The translations under genes were made by a program, and so were the position numbers. Below, piece by piece: positions 42,601 through 55,100 of a stretch of DNA of 64,000 nucleotides (position 1 is the first letter of the stretch; each line of letters opens with the position of its first letter). Origin of the DNA: Gymnothorax reevesii (lineage: Eukaryota > Chordata > Actinopteri > Anguilliformes > Muraenidae); the NCBI GenBank assembly GCA_029721435.1, contig CM056584.1, positions 11,422,739 through 11,486,738 on the forward strand, in the 5' to 3' direction. The notes beneath the pieces are model-generated. The model was not told the origin of the DNA. It did no database searches and saw nothing but the letters and a program-made list of their open reading frames with translations.

Positions 42601-45508
42601 AAATTCCTGGAGCCCAGAGTAGCTCATCTGCTGATATTCTGGAGCCCATACTAAACCAAACTATTAACTTTGCCGATGGGGAGAATGCTATTGTTTTGAA
42701 GATATAACCTGTTGTTCTCCGCCAATAGAACTTGTTTAATAGGACTTTCAGTGTACATATGTTTGCCTTGGATTTTACATGTTATCTTTCTTTTGACTAG
42801 CAGTGTTCTTACTAACAAGCCCTTGTTTGAAACCATGCCCTTATTCTGAGCTACAGCGATTATCCCTATACCTTGTTACCTAGTAACATACCTAGTTCAT
42901 TCAGCAAGTCACTTTGGAGGCATCTTTCAACAGAAATAAAGCAGCACGTAAAAAAATGCATAGAGTATTCTTATGAGCCCATAAATAATTTTGCCCAATG
43001 GAAATTATTCTAGGGCTCCTCTTGCGTAGCCTAAAATATATCCCCTGTCCAGGACGCAGAGCTGACCTGAAAGTGAGGCATGCATATGGAAACATAAGCT
43101 ACGTTCAAGTGCACATTTTTTTTTCCCCATTCAGACTGTAATCACTCGGCTCCATGAATCTGAATGTCCGACTTACATGAACGAGATTGGGCAGATTGTG
43201 CTCATTTACATATCCAAAACGTAGGCTGCAATCAGAAAAGATCCGTCATGTGCAGTGTCCCCAAATGCAACATTTCCAGGTAGCTGGTGTTGTGGTTTAA
43301 CTCAACGTCATTTTAACTGGTTTGGCATCTGGATGAGACAGAGCAATACTGGTGGCACGACTATTCAATTTTTTCAAAACATTGAGAAGAAATGTGGTCT
43401 CAGTCCCTGACCGGCTGACCACCTTTTGATGGAGCCACCATGTTTGTCGGCGTGCGAGAACAAAACGTCACAGAGTCACCTTTGAGCACAGGCTCCCACC
43501 GCACATGAGCAGAAGGGTCCAAGTGCACAGGAAATCCCATGGAGCGTTTCCATGGCCATCGAGCTGATTTCCGAAACGACTACACCGCCTTTTTCAGTTG
43601 GCTTAGATTTTCAGTCATAACGCGGCATTTCATTCATATTTAGGAATTTAACAGGAGGAAATTTCATTCAGGCTAAACTGCAATCTGAATGACTGCGCTC
43701 CGTGTAAATAAGGATACGCACATGCGCACAAGTTCAGGTGAGGACATCAGGGTGTCAGAGTTTTTAAGAGACCCCCACCCCCTTCACTGGACCCCCTTGA
43801 GCAGTGTTACCCCACATGCAGATTAAGGTTGCTCCTCAACATAACTCAAGGTCGTCCCAGAGGAATCTCCTCCTTCTCCTTAAACCCTCCTCTCTCACTT
43901 CCTCTCCTGCTCGCCTCCCACAATTTCCCCCTTTTTTCAACATTATTTTTCTTGGGGGTGGGGGGGAGAGGGTTGTCTGTATTTTATTCTGAGGACCATA
44001 ACCATTTAAATCGAAGCACAATTTTAATGAGCAGCAAATCCTATTGTGTTCACTCACAGTGGAGACGGTCAGTTTTTGAATCGTGTCAGGAGATACAGCC
44101 TGTTAAAAGCTCACTGTATGTTTGGTATTTTTCAGAACAATCTTGCAAATGTATTTGTTTTTGTTTTTCGAGCCCACTTTTTATTTCTGAGGAAGGTCAG
44201 CAGCAAGAATTGCTTGTCTTTTCACGACTCACAATATAAAAGGTCACTCAATCTCTGAGACAGGCACTAAAGCTGGGTTCCAGTGTTAGCCAAGTCCAAA
44301 TTAGCCAGCGCGTCAAGGTAAGCCAGCAGGCTTGGAGGAGGGGGGCGGAGGAGGGCGGAGAGCGCGCACGGATCTGCTCCGCTGCCTCTGACGCCGAGCC
44401 GGAGGAGAGGGTTGAAAAGTTCAGGGCCGTTATTAAAGAACAGAGCAGAGAAGAAGGGGGAGACGAGCCTCGAAGACTGAACTTCTGCGGCTCGCGAAAA
44501 ATACGGAACACCCCCTTTAAACACGCACGAGAATGCGCTCTGTGCGTTTGCTTAAATCATAAATGGTCACAAATCCACAAAAAAGTGGCAAAAAAAATGA
44601 CAATGGCAAGTTTTAAAAACAGTTTTCCCCCTCTCTTAAAAAAATGAATAAAGTGCATTAACAATTGCGCCCCAGACCCACAAATTTATATCAAGAAAAA
44701 TACGAACGCAGAGTAAGAAACAGGGAGGAATGAGTAATGAGTAATGCCAATAATTCCAGTTCTTGGAAGGGGGGCAGTATGGGGATGATTTATGCGGTAC
44801 AAGAGAGGGCTCTTTCATTCATTAATCTGCACAATTTCAGTAGGTTGTTCTGCACATCATCATCAATCTGCATTTGCAGTGATGTCGGTAAGTATTCGAG
44901 AGGTAGTGGAAATCATTGAGCTTCTAAAAGTCGCTCACAAAGCAAATACACATGGCCCTCGGTCTCTGTGCAGAAATAGAGCGAGCGAGTGAGAATAAAA
45001 CAAAACCAGAGAAAACCGCACTGTCCTCTGGCTTTTCGTGGCCGTGTTTCCTCACCTGTGATAAACTGCAGAACAAGATTTATTCTCCGCGGTTGCAGGA
45101 GTTCAGCCTAAGCCAGTGACCAGGAGAAGGCAGGCCCGCTGATCGCCCGTGTAATCGCCTCGCCTGTTCCCGCCCTTTACTGTAATATCTTGCAGATGCG
45201 CTCTGCTCCTGATGCAACCTCTGCCCAACGAACGTGATTTTATTTGCAAAAAACGGACATGAATTATAGGCTACGTGTTCGGCAGACGAATGACGGATGC
45301 GGTCGTTGACCGGCAGAGGAAGAAAGGGATCATGTCAACTGACGAACAAAAGAATGAAGGCACTCAAAGATTAAGAAGACTGGTGGTGGACAACAACAGC
45401 GGTAACGCGCGGTCAGAAGTTTTTCAAGACTGCGGAAAATAGTAGCCTGAATCTCACCCGGGCAGCTAACATAGTCATACGCGCTTCACGAGCTGCTGCG
45501 TTCATTAA
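42601..45508. other. no gene recognised; GC-rich patch at 44.29-44.49 kb
   Basis: 44290-44490 is clearly richer in G, C and CpG than its surroundings and could be regulatory or a non-coding exon. No protein match was recognised on either strand. Confidence 0.4.
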
Positions 45509-45547
45509 ACGCGCGCGCGCACGCGCGCACGCACGCACGCACACACA

Positions 45548-45604
<57 letters not shown>

Positions 45605-45622
45605 GCACACACACACGCACAA
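45509..45622. repeat. 112-bp alternating purine-pyrimidine tract (CG/CA)
   Basis: Strict alternation of CG and CA dinucleotides, with (CG)n blocks at both ends and (CA)n in the middle. This is a strong Z-DNA-type sequence. Confidence 0.95.
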
Positions 45623-46624
45623 TCCTATTTCATTCAAGAGCGCTGAAAATGTGCCAAAACTCAAAGTCCGGCGTGCATGAGGTCATCAGAAATATACAGA
45701 GCACGAGGAGGGGGACTCCAAATATTTTGACCTCGTTTCAAGCAGTCATAAGAGTGAGGGACAAAATATGCAAGTATTCTAAAGAGCAGCATCAAATGCA
45801 GTGTAAATTGGATAGTGGTTTTTGAACTTAATGCCCCAAGAGCCCCCCACTCCCACCCCCAACCTTTGAATCTTAATAATCAATATTCCGTTTAATCCCA
45901 TTAAAGTATTAAAATGATTTAACTTTTTTTTAATTGAGTTAATTCCTGAAACCGGTGAAAATCAAAAATCCCCACTTTATTCTCGCATTCACCGAAACAG
46001 ATGAATGCGTGACACGCACATCATGTAAAAGGGTTACTGCATTTCATTCTGAAAATGTATTGATTGCTTCACTGAGGTTACAGGTCTCAGAGGCAGTGTC
46101 AGTTTTTTACCGTTGCGTAAGATGCTGAACTTGAATTAGGCCTACTTCAGTCAATAGGCTACCAAGCAGCTAGCATGTCAAGAATGCAAACGGTTTGGGA
46201 AGCATTTGGGGGAAAAGCATCAGCCAAAAGAATTCACGTTATAGAAAAAAAAAACGCTTCGGACCATAGATTGTGAGGGGGCAAAATATGGGAAGCCTTT
46301 CCTTTTATATCAAATGTTTTAGTCCTCATCGTTGAGATTGTGACACATGAAAAACTGTCAGGGACACTCTATAACCCTCGGCAATATTGTATTTCTCATT
46401 TCGGCACGGGGGACAAGTGTGGATTACAAGTGTGGGAAATCATTAGATATACACAGTTGGTCTAAAAGTATTACATCCGAGGGAAGGCTGCCGCGAAGAC
46501 GTATCACGTTCCCTGTTATACACGGATTCTGCACCGATTCAAAATAGTGTCTCAGCTGCCGACTGCCAGTTACGATCATCTTCTGTCGCGAGGAACCTCA
46601 CCGCACACGCAACGCATTTCAGTG

Positions 46625-46700
46625 CAAATGTTAGCAATAAACACGCGCAAATGTTAGCAATAAACACGCGCAAATGTCAGCAATAAACACGCGCAAATGT
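46625..46700. repeat. 23-bp tandem repeat, 3.3 copies
   Basis: CAAATGTTAGCAATAAACAC starts at 46625, 46648 and 46671 and begins again at 46694. The third copy has one change. Confidence 0.95.
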
Positions 46701-47499
46701 AACAAGTTGAACTGCGAGGTACCAATAACACGTTTAGTCGTCGTAATATGTAAAGCAAATAGGTATTATATCTCTCAGATTTAAAAGCAAAAACGCTAAT
46801 ACCAAACCACAGGGAACTTTATGGGATGAGAAGAACAATGCATTGAATTATTAATTAAACATGAATTTAATGCTAGGAATAATAGGCTTTAAATGACAGG
46901 AGTTCACATTAAAAGAAGCAACTACGATGCGTAATTACAATACTTTTCCTACAGTTTTGCACGGATTGCCAAGCATTTATTCAGTTATAGTTCTGGGTAA
47001 AATGCCCAAGTTTTAGGCCATTATTTAATTGCAAGTGCCAGAGGGAAAAATATATATCAGCACTGACGGGGGCCATAGTCTATGTGAAAAATTTTGCCTT
47101 GAAAAAATTTGGTGGGGTAAATGCAGGGTGTTTGTGTCGTCTACCAAGACAGTTATCAAATTTATGCAATGCAACTCTGCACATTTTCTTAGAGCCAAGG
47201 TTACGTGCTAGTACCCATACAATAAAACTGTTGATAATATAGCCAATTTTGAGGGGGGAGCGAGTTGCGGGCAAGATATTTGAATTCCCAAACAGAAATA
47301 ATTTTGAGCACTAAGTGTTTTATTTTGGCCAATTATAAATCTAATGGAGTATACAGAGGAAATTGTCCATCTAACTGCAACAACTCGCCAAAATCAGGAC
47401 ATCCGAAAACGAAAAATGATGTTTTCACATCGAGTATGAGGTCTGTCAATTCAGCAAGATATAATAAGTTATGAAAAATTGCGCCAAGTTGTTTTGGCG

Positions 47500-47690
47500 T
47501 TCGCTCCACCTTCGTTTCTTGGACAAGGTGAGCGCGCTCCAATCCCTGCCAGCGGCTGGCGCGGTCGGAGTCTTTACTTTCCACCGGCTGGAATCGCCCC
47601 TCCCAGTTTCAGCTTAAAGCGCTGGGCTCTCAACCGCCAATAAAGCGTTATTGTCTGGGTTCGGAGGCGAGTTTTCTTGCGCATTCCTTT
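47500..47690 (+). promoter_or_regulatory. candidate promoter, GC/CpG-rich
   Basis: Local rise in CpG with GCCCCTCCC (47596) and CCAAT (47636) words, directly upstream of the putative first exon. No clear TATA box; the start site is not defined by sequence alone. Confidence 0.45.
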
Positions 47691-47943
47691 ACGTGGAGAC
47701 AAGGTTCCGCTTCGCACGGCCAGTGACCAGGTGTTGATGCGTGACAAGCAAACGTGTGTTGCTACAAGATCGCATTCCGAAAACAATCACGGAAAGTTTT
47801 TTTTTTTCACGGAAAGAAAAGACGAGCGGAGGAGGATTCTGCCGTCTCTCTTCGCTTCGGTCTTTCGCCGTGGATAAGAAACTAAAACGCCTGTGCATTC
47901 TAAAGGCTGCAGACTTTCAACACTGCTTCAGCCACTCTGACCG
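47690..47943 (+). other. putative non-coding first exon ending in a consensus donor
   Basis: GC-rich segment with no long open frame ends CTGACCG|GTAAGTG, a perfect consensus donor at 47944-47949. The left boundary is a guess. It could be the 5' untranslated exon of a plus-strand gene whose coding exons lie right of the window. Vasorin is the positional candidate because VASN is nested in CORO7 on the opposite strand in mammals. No coding evidence supports the identity. Confidence 0.4.
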
Positions 47944-47949
47944 GTAAGT

Positions 47950-49675
47950 GTGAGATACTACTTTATTGTGAATAACTATCGGCGAGTGTTCAATTGATCC
48001 GACTGTCAGAGATAATTTTGCTGAGATAGTCATGTTGGTTTTTACGCGTGCCGCTGAGATAAGCTCTAAAACCCGCAAGAAAATATAAGAATGGAGTACA
48101 GGGATCTCTACAACACTAAAATAAGAAGTTGGTTCGAAGAGGAGGTTTTTGGTTTAACTCATACACCAAACCGGACTTTCCGTGTAGCTTATATTACGGT
48201 CACATCAAAATATTCAGATAAGCAAAAGTTGTTCTGAAGAAGGGTCGGGTACAGAGTGGAGACGGAGGGAATTTTTGTAAATTCTACATCTCCAACTTTT
48301 CCGAGGCCATTTCGAATGGACGTCGCAATTCATAACTTTCCTTTCGCCGTAGTGATCTGTCGGTAACCAAGCAAAACTGAGGCGCTGCTGTCCGCCCCTT
48401 CTGCGGGATGCATCTCTACACTGTGCGGTGACACTGCTCGTGTTGTGCTCAACTCAAGAAAAACTTAACTACTTCGTATGTATTGATTCAGTGGAATCAA
48501 GGTACACTCCAAAGGCTAGAAAATTACTTTCGTTATCCAAATTTTCATGTGTGTTCGAATCCTTTCGGCAGTTCCCCAAGCACAAAGTCGCACTATTTTC
48601 CACTATTATTTTCCTCAGCGATGAACGTAGGAAATTTCTGCATTTGAGAGTCTGCAGATGTTAAGTCATGTCGATGACACCCATACTACAAATGAAACAT
48701 TCATCTAAATGCAAAGAGGAAAAATGTATTCGTCTCAGCGACTTCGCGCTGCCAAAGTTGGGCTATCCAGCAGTACCCAAGACTATCCATTCCGTCTCGC
48801 GAATGATGCTCTGTATTAAATCACGAAATAATTTTCGGGACACGGAGATGAACATCTGGACGCAGACGGCGGCTGAGGGGTCCCGGCCGGTTTAGGTGGA
48901 GGAGCTTTTCATGACCCCCGCGCGCCATGAGGCCGAGAGTAATGTGGTGCGGTCTGAGCCAAATCCGTTCTGTCACAGGGGGCGTGAATGGGATTAACTG
49001 TTATTATTTCGGGTTCAAAGATCCTTTATTGTGCATCTCCTTCATATTAAAGCAATAAAGAAAAAGCAAAAGTCATGAAAAACGTTTTTAAAGAACATTG
49101 CCGTGTCTAATACACATTATATTGATGATTATCTTCAAGATGTGGGCGGACACGACATCTCACGAGGAGGTTGTCAACCAAATCATTAAATCCCGCGGAC
49201 GCAGAAACTTTTTTTTATTCCTAAAACATCTATTGAGGAGTCAATATAACATAACGCGTGAAGTTGCTCCCCTGCATTCGCGCGTGCAATGCAAATCAAA
49301 CCATTTGATTGAATTTGCAAATCAAATAATTGAGAGGCAGGCGTGAGATTAGATATCTACGAAAATCTATGAATGATTTCCTCGCCAACTGGCCAACATT
49401 CTGTAGTACAAGGTGTTTACGGAGAAACCTAAGAATATCCACAAATAATCCACACTCAAGCTTCTTCTGTTTTTGCAATGCATATACTTATATCCCGATA
49501 GACTAAGTGCACCACAAATTTCTCTAAAACGCAAAAGCTTCCCCAAATATCAGTTCGAAATAAAAAATAGGTTCAAGATAATTCTTCAACATATCTGCTT
49601 TGTTGAAAATATTACTTCAATGTCAACAATAATTGGAAATATTGTTGATATGACTAGATTGGTTCTGATTCGTTG
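47950..49675. other. no gene recognised
   Basis: Possible intron after the putative exon. No repeat family or coding exon recognised. Confidence 0.4.
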
Positions 49676-49676
49676 C

Positions 49677-49678
<2 letters not shown>

Positions 49679-49713
<35 letters not shown>
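49679..49713. repeat. (TG)n microsatellite
   Basis: TG tract of about 17 units. Confidence 0.95.
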
Positions 49714-49717
<4 letters not shown>

Positions 49718-50680
49718 TGATTGTCAAGTTTTCTTTTGCACACTCTTGCATTCAAGTTGATGACTGTCACTTGCCAAACACCCAATAAAAGGCCATATCT
49801 AGTATTGAAACATAAACGAATACGTAACGAATTAATCATGGAATGCGCATGTGATCAAGTATTGCTTTCCAGCTTAGACTGTTTGGATATTAAATAGTCA
49901 CCTGCAACATGTAGGTCTCCGTTTGTAAAGACAAAGGCGTAATGGAAATCAGTGCAGGACAAACTTGGAAACCTAAAGTAGGTCAAGACAACCCGAAACT
50001 GACCAGCGCGAGCAGACAGGCCTCCGATCAAACTCATTGACAGTCGTTTTGTCATATAATTTTCTTGATGCTCAACAGAAGCAGGTTTTGTGAAACTTGA
50101 CTGGAGATGGTGAGATAGGCGACCAGCCACGAAAACTCCGAAGAGGACGAGCACCTTTACGTGCACTTACAGCTTGAGAGTAAACCGTCAAATCTTTCCT
50201 ATCGACGGACCTAAATACTGGATATCACTCCTGGTCAGGAGATGAAAACTAAATTTCATTAACTCATTGTTAATCGTCAAAATACAGCGTTGCCTCTGTG
50301 GCCGCAGTGTAAGTCGTGCGTTTTCAGTTGAGGTCACTTCGTAAAACAAGAGAATACGGATGGGAATAACGCTTTGGTGTTTTAAAAGCACAGATTAGAA
50401 CAAGGTGAGGCCTTGTGTTTTCAGCAGCACACCGCGGTGCCCTGGGAATTCCTCGGTTTATTAGAAAGGGCTTGAAAAAACAAAGTTTACAGACGGAGGA
50501 GCGCAGTACTTGGTAGCCAGAACTGCTCTAAAGAATAGCGCCTTTCAAAAGGGGGGATGAGGAGAATAAAGACACGGGGGAAGGAAAGAAAGGATTTTGT
50601 AAGTATAGGCTAAGAAATTTTTCACGATGTGTATTTCAAATAAATATACATTTTTTAAAAGGAAAATGAAAGGGGCGGAA

Positions 50681-50687
50681 AGAGAGG

Positions 50688-50731
<44 letters not shown>
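50681..50731. repeat. (GA)n microsatellite
   Basis: GA tract, cleanest at 50701-50731. Confidence 0.93.
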
Positions 50732-50735
<4 letters not shown>

Positions 50736-51217
50736 GAATGTCATTTTTATCACAAAACGGCCATTTAAAATTATTTAATGCACGTGCGCAAGAGTCAAGC
50801 TAGTTGCGACATCACTAGGTTTTCCTTTTTGTACAGTCATGGAGGGTAATTTGAAGCAAAATCATTTTATGCAGCAAGGCAGTCATGTGATGGCGTAAAA
50901 ATCTGCGGCTGCCAAAATCTGCGCGTACTGTCCTCCGAAATTCAATAACATGTTTGTACTATATGACCAGCTGGTCACAGGAGGCAAAAGGATGACATTT
51001 TCAGCAGCAGAAAAGTTCGGATGCCTCTGGGTGGTGATGGTGACGAAAAAAGATCAGAAAAGGAGAGATGGACAGATAGACAGAGAGAGGGAGAGGATAG
51101 AAAGAAAGCAAACATTCCTGACTTGGTGCCTCAGCAATTTAATTAAATAGTTGTGAGATGCTGGAATGAACTCTTGCTGAAAGACTTGAGTGGGCAGAAT
51201 GAGGTAAAGGCTTAACA

Positions 51218-51236
51218 CCCCCCCCCCCCCCCCCCC
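51218..51236. repeat. 19-C homopolymer
   Basis: Nineteen consecutive C. A second C run followed directly by a T run lies at about 51765-51790. Confidence 0.95.
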
Positions 51237-51655
51237 TTCTGGCTTGGTACAGACCAGGGGTCAGATAATGACAGCTTGGGTCATACCACCATGGCAACTA
51301 ACAGAGGGCACCCTAAAGTGAGGTCACAATCAAACAGCTAATAATTCCTAAAATAAAGTCAACAGTTACAAGGATAAACAGGGTGTCTGGGGTGTTTGGC
51401 GAGGGGTTGTTAAAAGAAAGGAACCCAGATGGGGGCAGTTGTTCAGGGATTGGGGGTATTAAGTCAACCCCCCCGGGGTGGATTAGCCCCAGCTGTTTGA
51501 ACCTTGGGAGTGACCTCTTAGCCACAGCAGAGGTAGAGAGGTGGCATTCAATTGTTGGCAGGAATGAGCCTAGTTAAGAATAGTTAAGATAATTTAAGCC
51601 AGATCCCTACAGAGGGCAAGGTGCATCTTCCCATCATCTGCGCTCTCTCTCTCTC

Positions 51656-51658
<3 letters not shown>

Positions 51659-51698
<40 letters not shown>
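51659..51698. repeat. (CA)n microsatellite
   Basis: CA tract of about 20 units after a TCTC stretch. Confidence 0.95.
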
Positions 51699-51699
<1 letters not shown>

Positions 51700-51839
51700 C
51701 ATTGCCACACTCTCCCCTGCTGAAGCTTAAACGGACACATGATTCAAGACACAAGACAAGGCAGCCCCCCCCCCCCCCTTTTTTTTTTTTAACACCATTC
51801 ACTCCGCAGTGCCACGCTGTGTCCAATTAAGTCCAAACA

Positions 51840-53036
51840 AGAAACCCAGCCGGAAACAGGACCTTGGCGTATAATGGTGGGTCTGGTGGCCTCCTCACTC
51901 CAAATAGACTGGCATTGCATTGACTTTCCCACTAGTGTCCACCAGACTTCATGCCTTAAAACTGAAGTGAGTGGGGATGTTGCCTACTGCAGCCCCTGAA
52001 CACACACACAGCAGAGTCACAACCCGAGTGAACCGCACCTTCTGCAGAAGAACTGCGCAACAACACAGCCCCATGAAGCCGTAACTCAGAGATTCCATGT
52101 CCGATTGCCAGCTGAGGCACTGTCACTCGTATCCGCAACGCCTGGTGCTAAACCTAAATTTATGTCAGTAGGCACCCAGCCGAGTAAATTCTAATTTTGT
52201 GCATGTGTTTGTGTGTATGTGTATGGTACGTGAGCTGTATTCAATTTGGAACAGATTGTTTGCTATATGCTAAAACGTATGCAAATGTAACCTGGACTAA
52301 GGCAACTTGCGGTGAGGAGGGAACTGCATTAATATTACATGGGTTACACACATTGTGGACGTTATGCTACATTAGGAAATACGGTGACAGAGAGTGAGGG
52401 CAGCTGGATTAGCAGGGTGCTGACAGAACGAGGGCGGCAGAGGTACGTTTTTGGGGGCCCAGGGGAACCGCACACCGCACCTCCTGCCATATCTGAGTCT
52501 GTGCGTCATGCTAAGTCAACAGCAGGGCAGGGGACAGTGACCAAATACATAAGCCTGGTGAACCTCCAGAGTTCTGCAGAAAAGGTCCATTTCTGCAAAC
52601 GGCCGGAGCGCCCTGCGGGACCATTAGTTCTCCCCATGGCGCCACACAGCCATACTATGACGTTATCCTGCCAGATTATTCTTCTCTGGTGCCACAGAGC
52701 CATGCGAGGACATGTTATCCTGCCAGACCAAAATTCTATGGTGCCACATATCCATTCTATGATGTATTACAATAGACAATAACACTTCACTAGAACAGCA
52801 TGGCTCTTTTGCTATAACTGCAGTTGTGCTGGTTTGCGATAAGGCCGAACATGGCCTGGACAAATGTGGCACTGGGAGTCTGGTCTGGAGTTGTTTTGCC
52901 ACAATCGGCAAATGCGTGTATTAAATGTGGGGGAGAGGGGGGGTGTAAAAATGGCAGTTTTTGAGCTTGCAAGTGTGTTAAAAAAAATGCATTTGCACAC
53001 AAATGAGTGTGCGTGCGTGTTTGTGTGGGTATATAT

Positions 53037-53037
<1 letters not shown>
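51840..53037. other. no gene recognised
   Basis: Contains three spaced copies of a 'ctatg.tgttatcctgccaga' type phrase at 52655-52765 but no supported exon. Confidence 0.4.

Positions 53038-53079
<42 letters not shown>
53038..53079. repeat. (GT)n microsatellite
   Basis: GT tract of about 20 units, followed by a GC-rich stretch at 53150-53340. Confidence 0.95.
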
Positions 53080-53080
<1 letters not shown>

Positions 53081-54084
53081 TTATACGCGCGAGTGGGTTT
53101 TGGTGCAGCACTTGTAATCACAGCCTCAGGCGGTCCCCTACTGCTCTCCCCACACAGAGCCCAACACGGGCCCAGCCTGTCCCCGCCGGCGGCCCAATCT
53201 CCCCGTCCTGCTGCCAAGGTAAACACGCTGGTGCAGAGAGGCCCCGCGACGGCATCCCGGCCCGGCCCACGCCTCGGGCCTTGCGCTACATCCGCGCGCT
53301 TCCGCTAATCAATTCACCGACTCCGCCCCGCCCCCAAAATTCCCCAACAACAACAAATTAATACCTCTGCTGCAATTTATTCCAAAGAGAATTTTACTAC
53401 TTAAGTTTTATGAAAATGTACATCCTCATTTAAAAGCAAGGGTTAAAAAAAAAAGTTAAACATTGATGCCTTTGTAAAATGAACCTGACTGAAGTGGTAA
53501 AAGTGCATTATGACAACACAAGAGGAAAGAAAATTATATGGGTAATTAAACTGACAGCGTCCTGACAGGATCTGACAGTTGTCTCCAATAATTTGCGATT
53601 TCAGCGATGGTGGTTACCGGCTTTTTGAAAATTCTCACGTCTGCCAACCCCCCCCACCTGGCATTTGACCTCTGACCTGTGACCTTCCCTTAGCCCCTCC
53701 AACCCCACCCACCCACCAATTCCAGGAGAAGAGTTCTCTCCCACATTTCGGTGGTCTCCGGACATCCCACCCAAGCGGGCAGAGAGAACAGACCCTTCAT
53801 GTTTGGAGCGGTGTAGATGGTGCGGAACTCTGTCTGCGAACACCATGCGGTAACATGGAGTCACCATTGCCATTCCTACAGCTCCTTGTTATCTATTCTC
53901 AGAGAAATGGGTGTCAATAGGCGGCTGGGTGCTGCACCCAATGAGCTTTTGGAAAAGATCGGGGTGACTTGGGCCTCGTGCTGATATTTTACAGGCCCTA
54001 CATCATACAATTGTTTAATTAGGGGCAATATTTGAGCATTTACTGTTATGAGATTGTGTCCGAGTCCATATTCCAATAAAGTGC

Positions 54085-54124
54085 ATGTGTATGCGTGTGT
54101 GTGTGTTTGTGTGTGTGTGTGTGC
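54085..54124. repeat. GT microsatellite
   Basis: Interrupted GT tract. Confidence 0.9.
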
Positions 54125-54629
54125 AGGATTGGGCGGAAGAGACCTGGAATGTCACGGGTGATCAACCCTTTCAGGTGTGTGATCTAAAATATGTGACTGG
54201 AATGTTCCAGGTGATGCAACAATCGCAATTAGTCATTTAAATCCACCCTCTAGGACACTGATTCACAACTTTCAAAGAACTAAATCAGTATCCTAGTTTT
54301 CAGAGAGTTAAACTGCTCTGTTTTCCTTAACCGCCAAAGCAATCCAAACCGAGCCCAGGAGCTCTGAATGTGCAGCCTGTAGGCCCAGGAACGCCTCCTC
54401 TCCTCATGAGTCTGGGCTAAAATAAACCCCCCTGATCTCAGAGGCCCAATTCATCAGCGCTGACCCAGCACTTCTAGCAGAACCCCCTCCCTTCCACCGG
54501 CCCAGTTTCAGAACACAAACCCGCCCCATTCCCTGACCACAGCGGCCTGCAGAGGAGTGGCCAAACTGCAGCCAAACGACGCGTTCGGTACCACCACTTC
54601 AAAAACAATGTATAAATACACACGCTCGT

Positions 54630-54770
<141 letters not shown>

Positions 54771-55059
54771 CAAAGGGCCGAGAGCAGGGCAGCGAAGATG
54801 TCGGCCGCAAATAACTCCCCCAACAGAGGCCCTTGTGTGCGTTTCAGTCGGCACTGTGTACCGGCGAGCCCAGACCGTGCCAACTCACTCGCCCAGGCTT
54901 TCCAAAAACTCATGGAAGTTAGAAAAATTATTATCATTATTATTTTTTTTGTACATTGACTGCTTTCATTTGCCAATGTGCAGTGGAGAGAGACCGACAG
55001 TGAGCGCGAGGGATGAATTCGAGAGCGGGAGAGGAGAGGGCAAATGAGGGCAGGAGACA

Positions 55060-55100
55060 GAGAGAGAGAGGGAGAGAGAGAGAGAGAGAGGGAGAGAAGC
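55060..55100. repeat. (GA)n microsatellite
   Basis: GA/GGGA tract of about 40 bp. Confidence 0.9.

Noticed and set aside
52864..53361. 165-codon plus-strand open frame
   Set aside because: It crosses a GT microsatellite; the GC-rich tail resembles no known family and has no convincing splice context.
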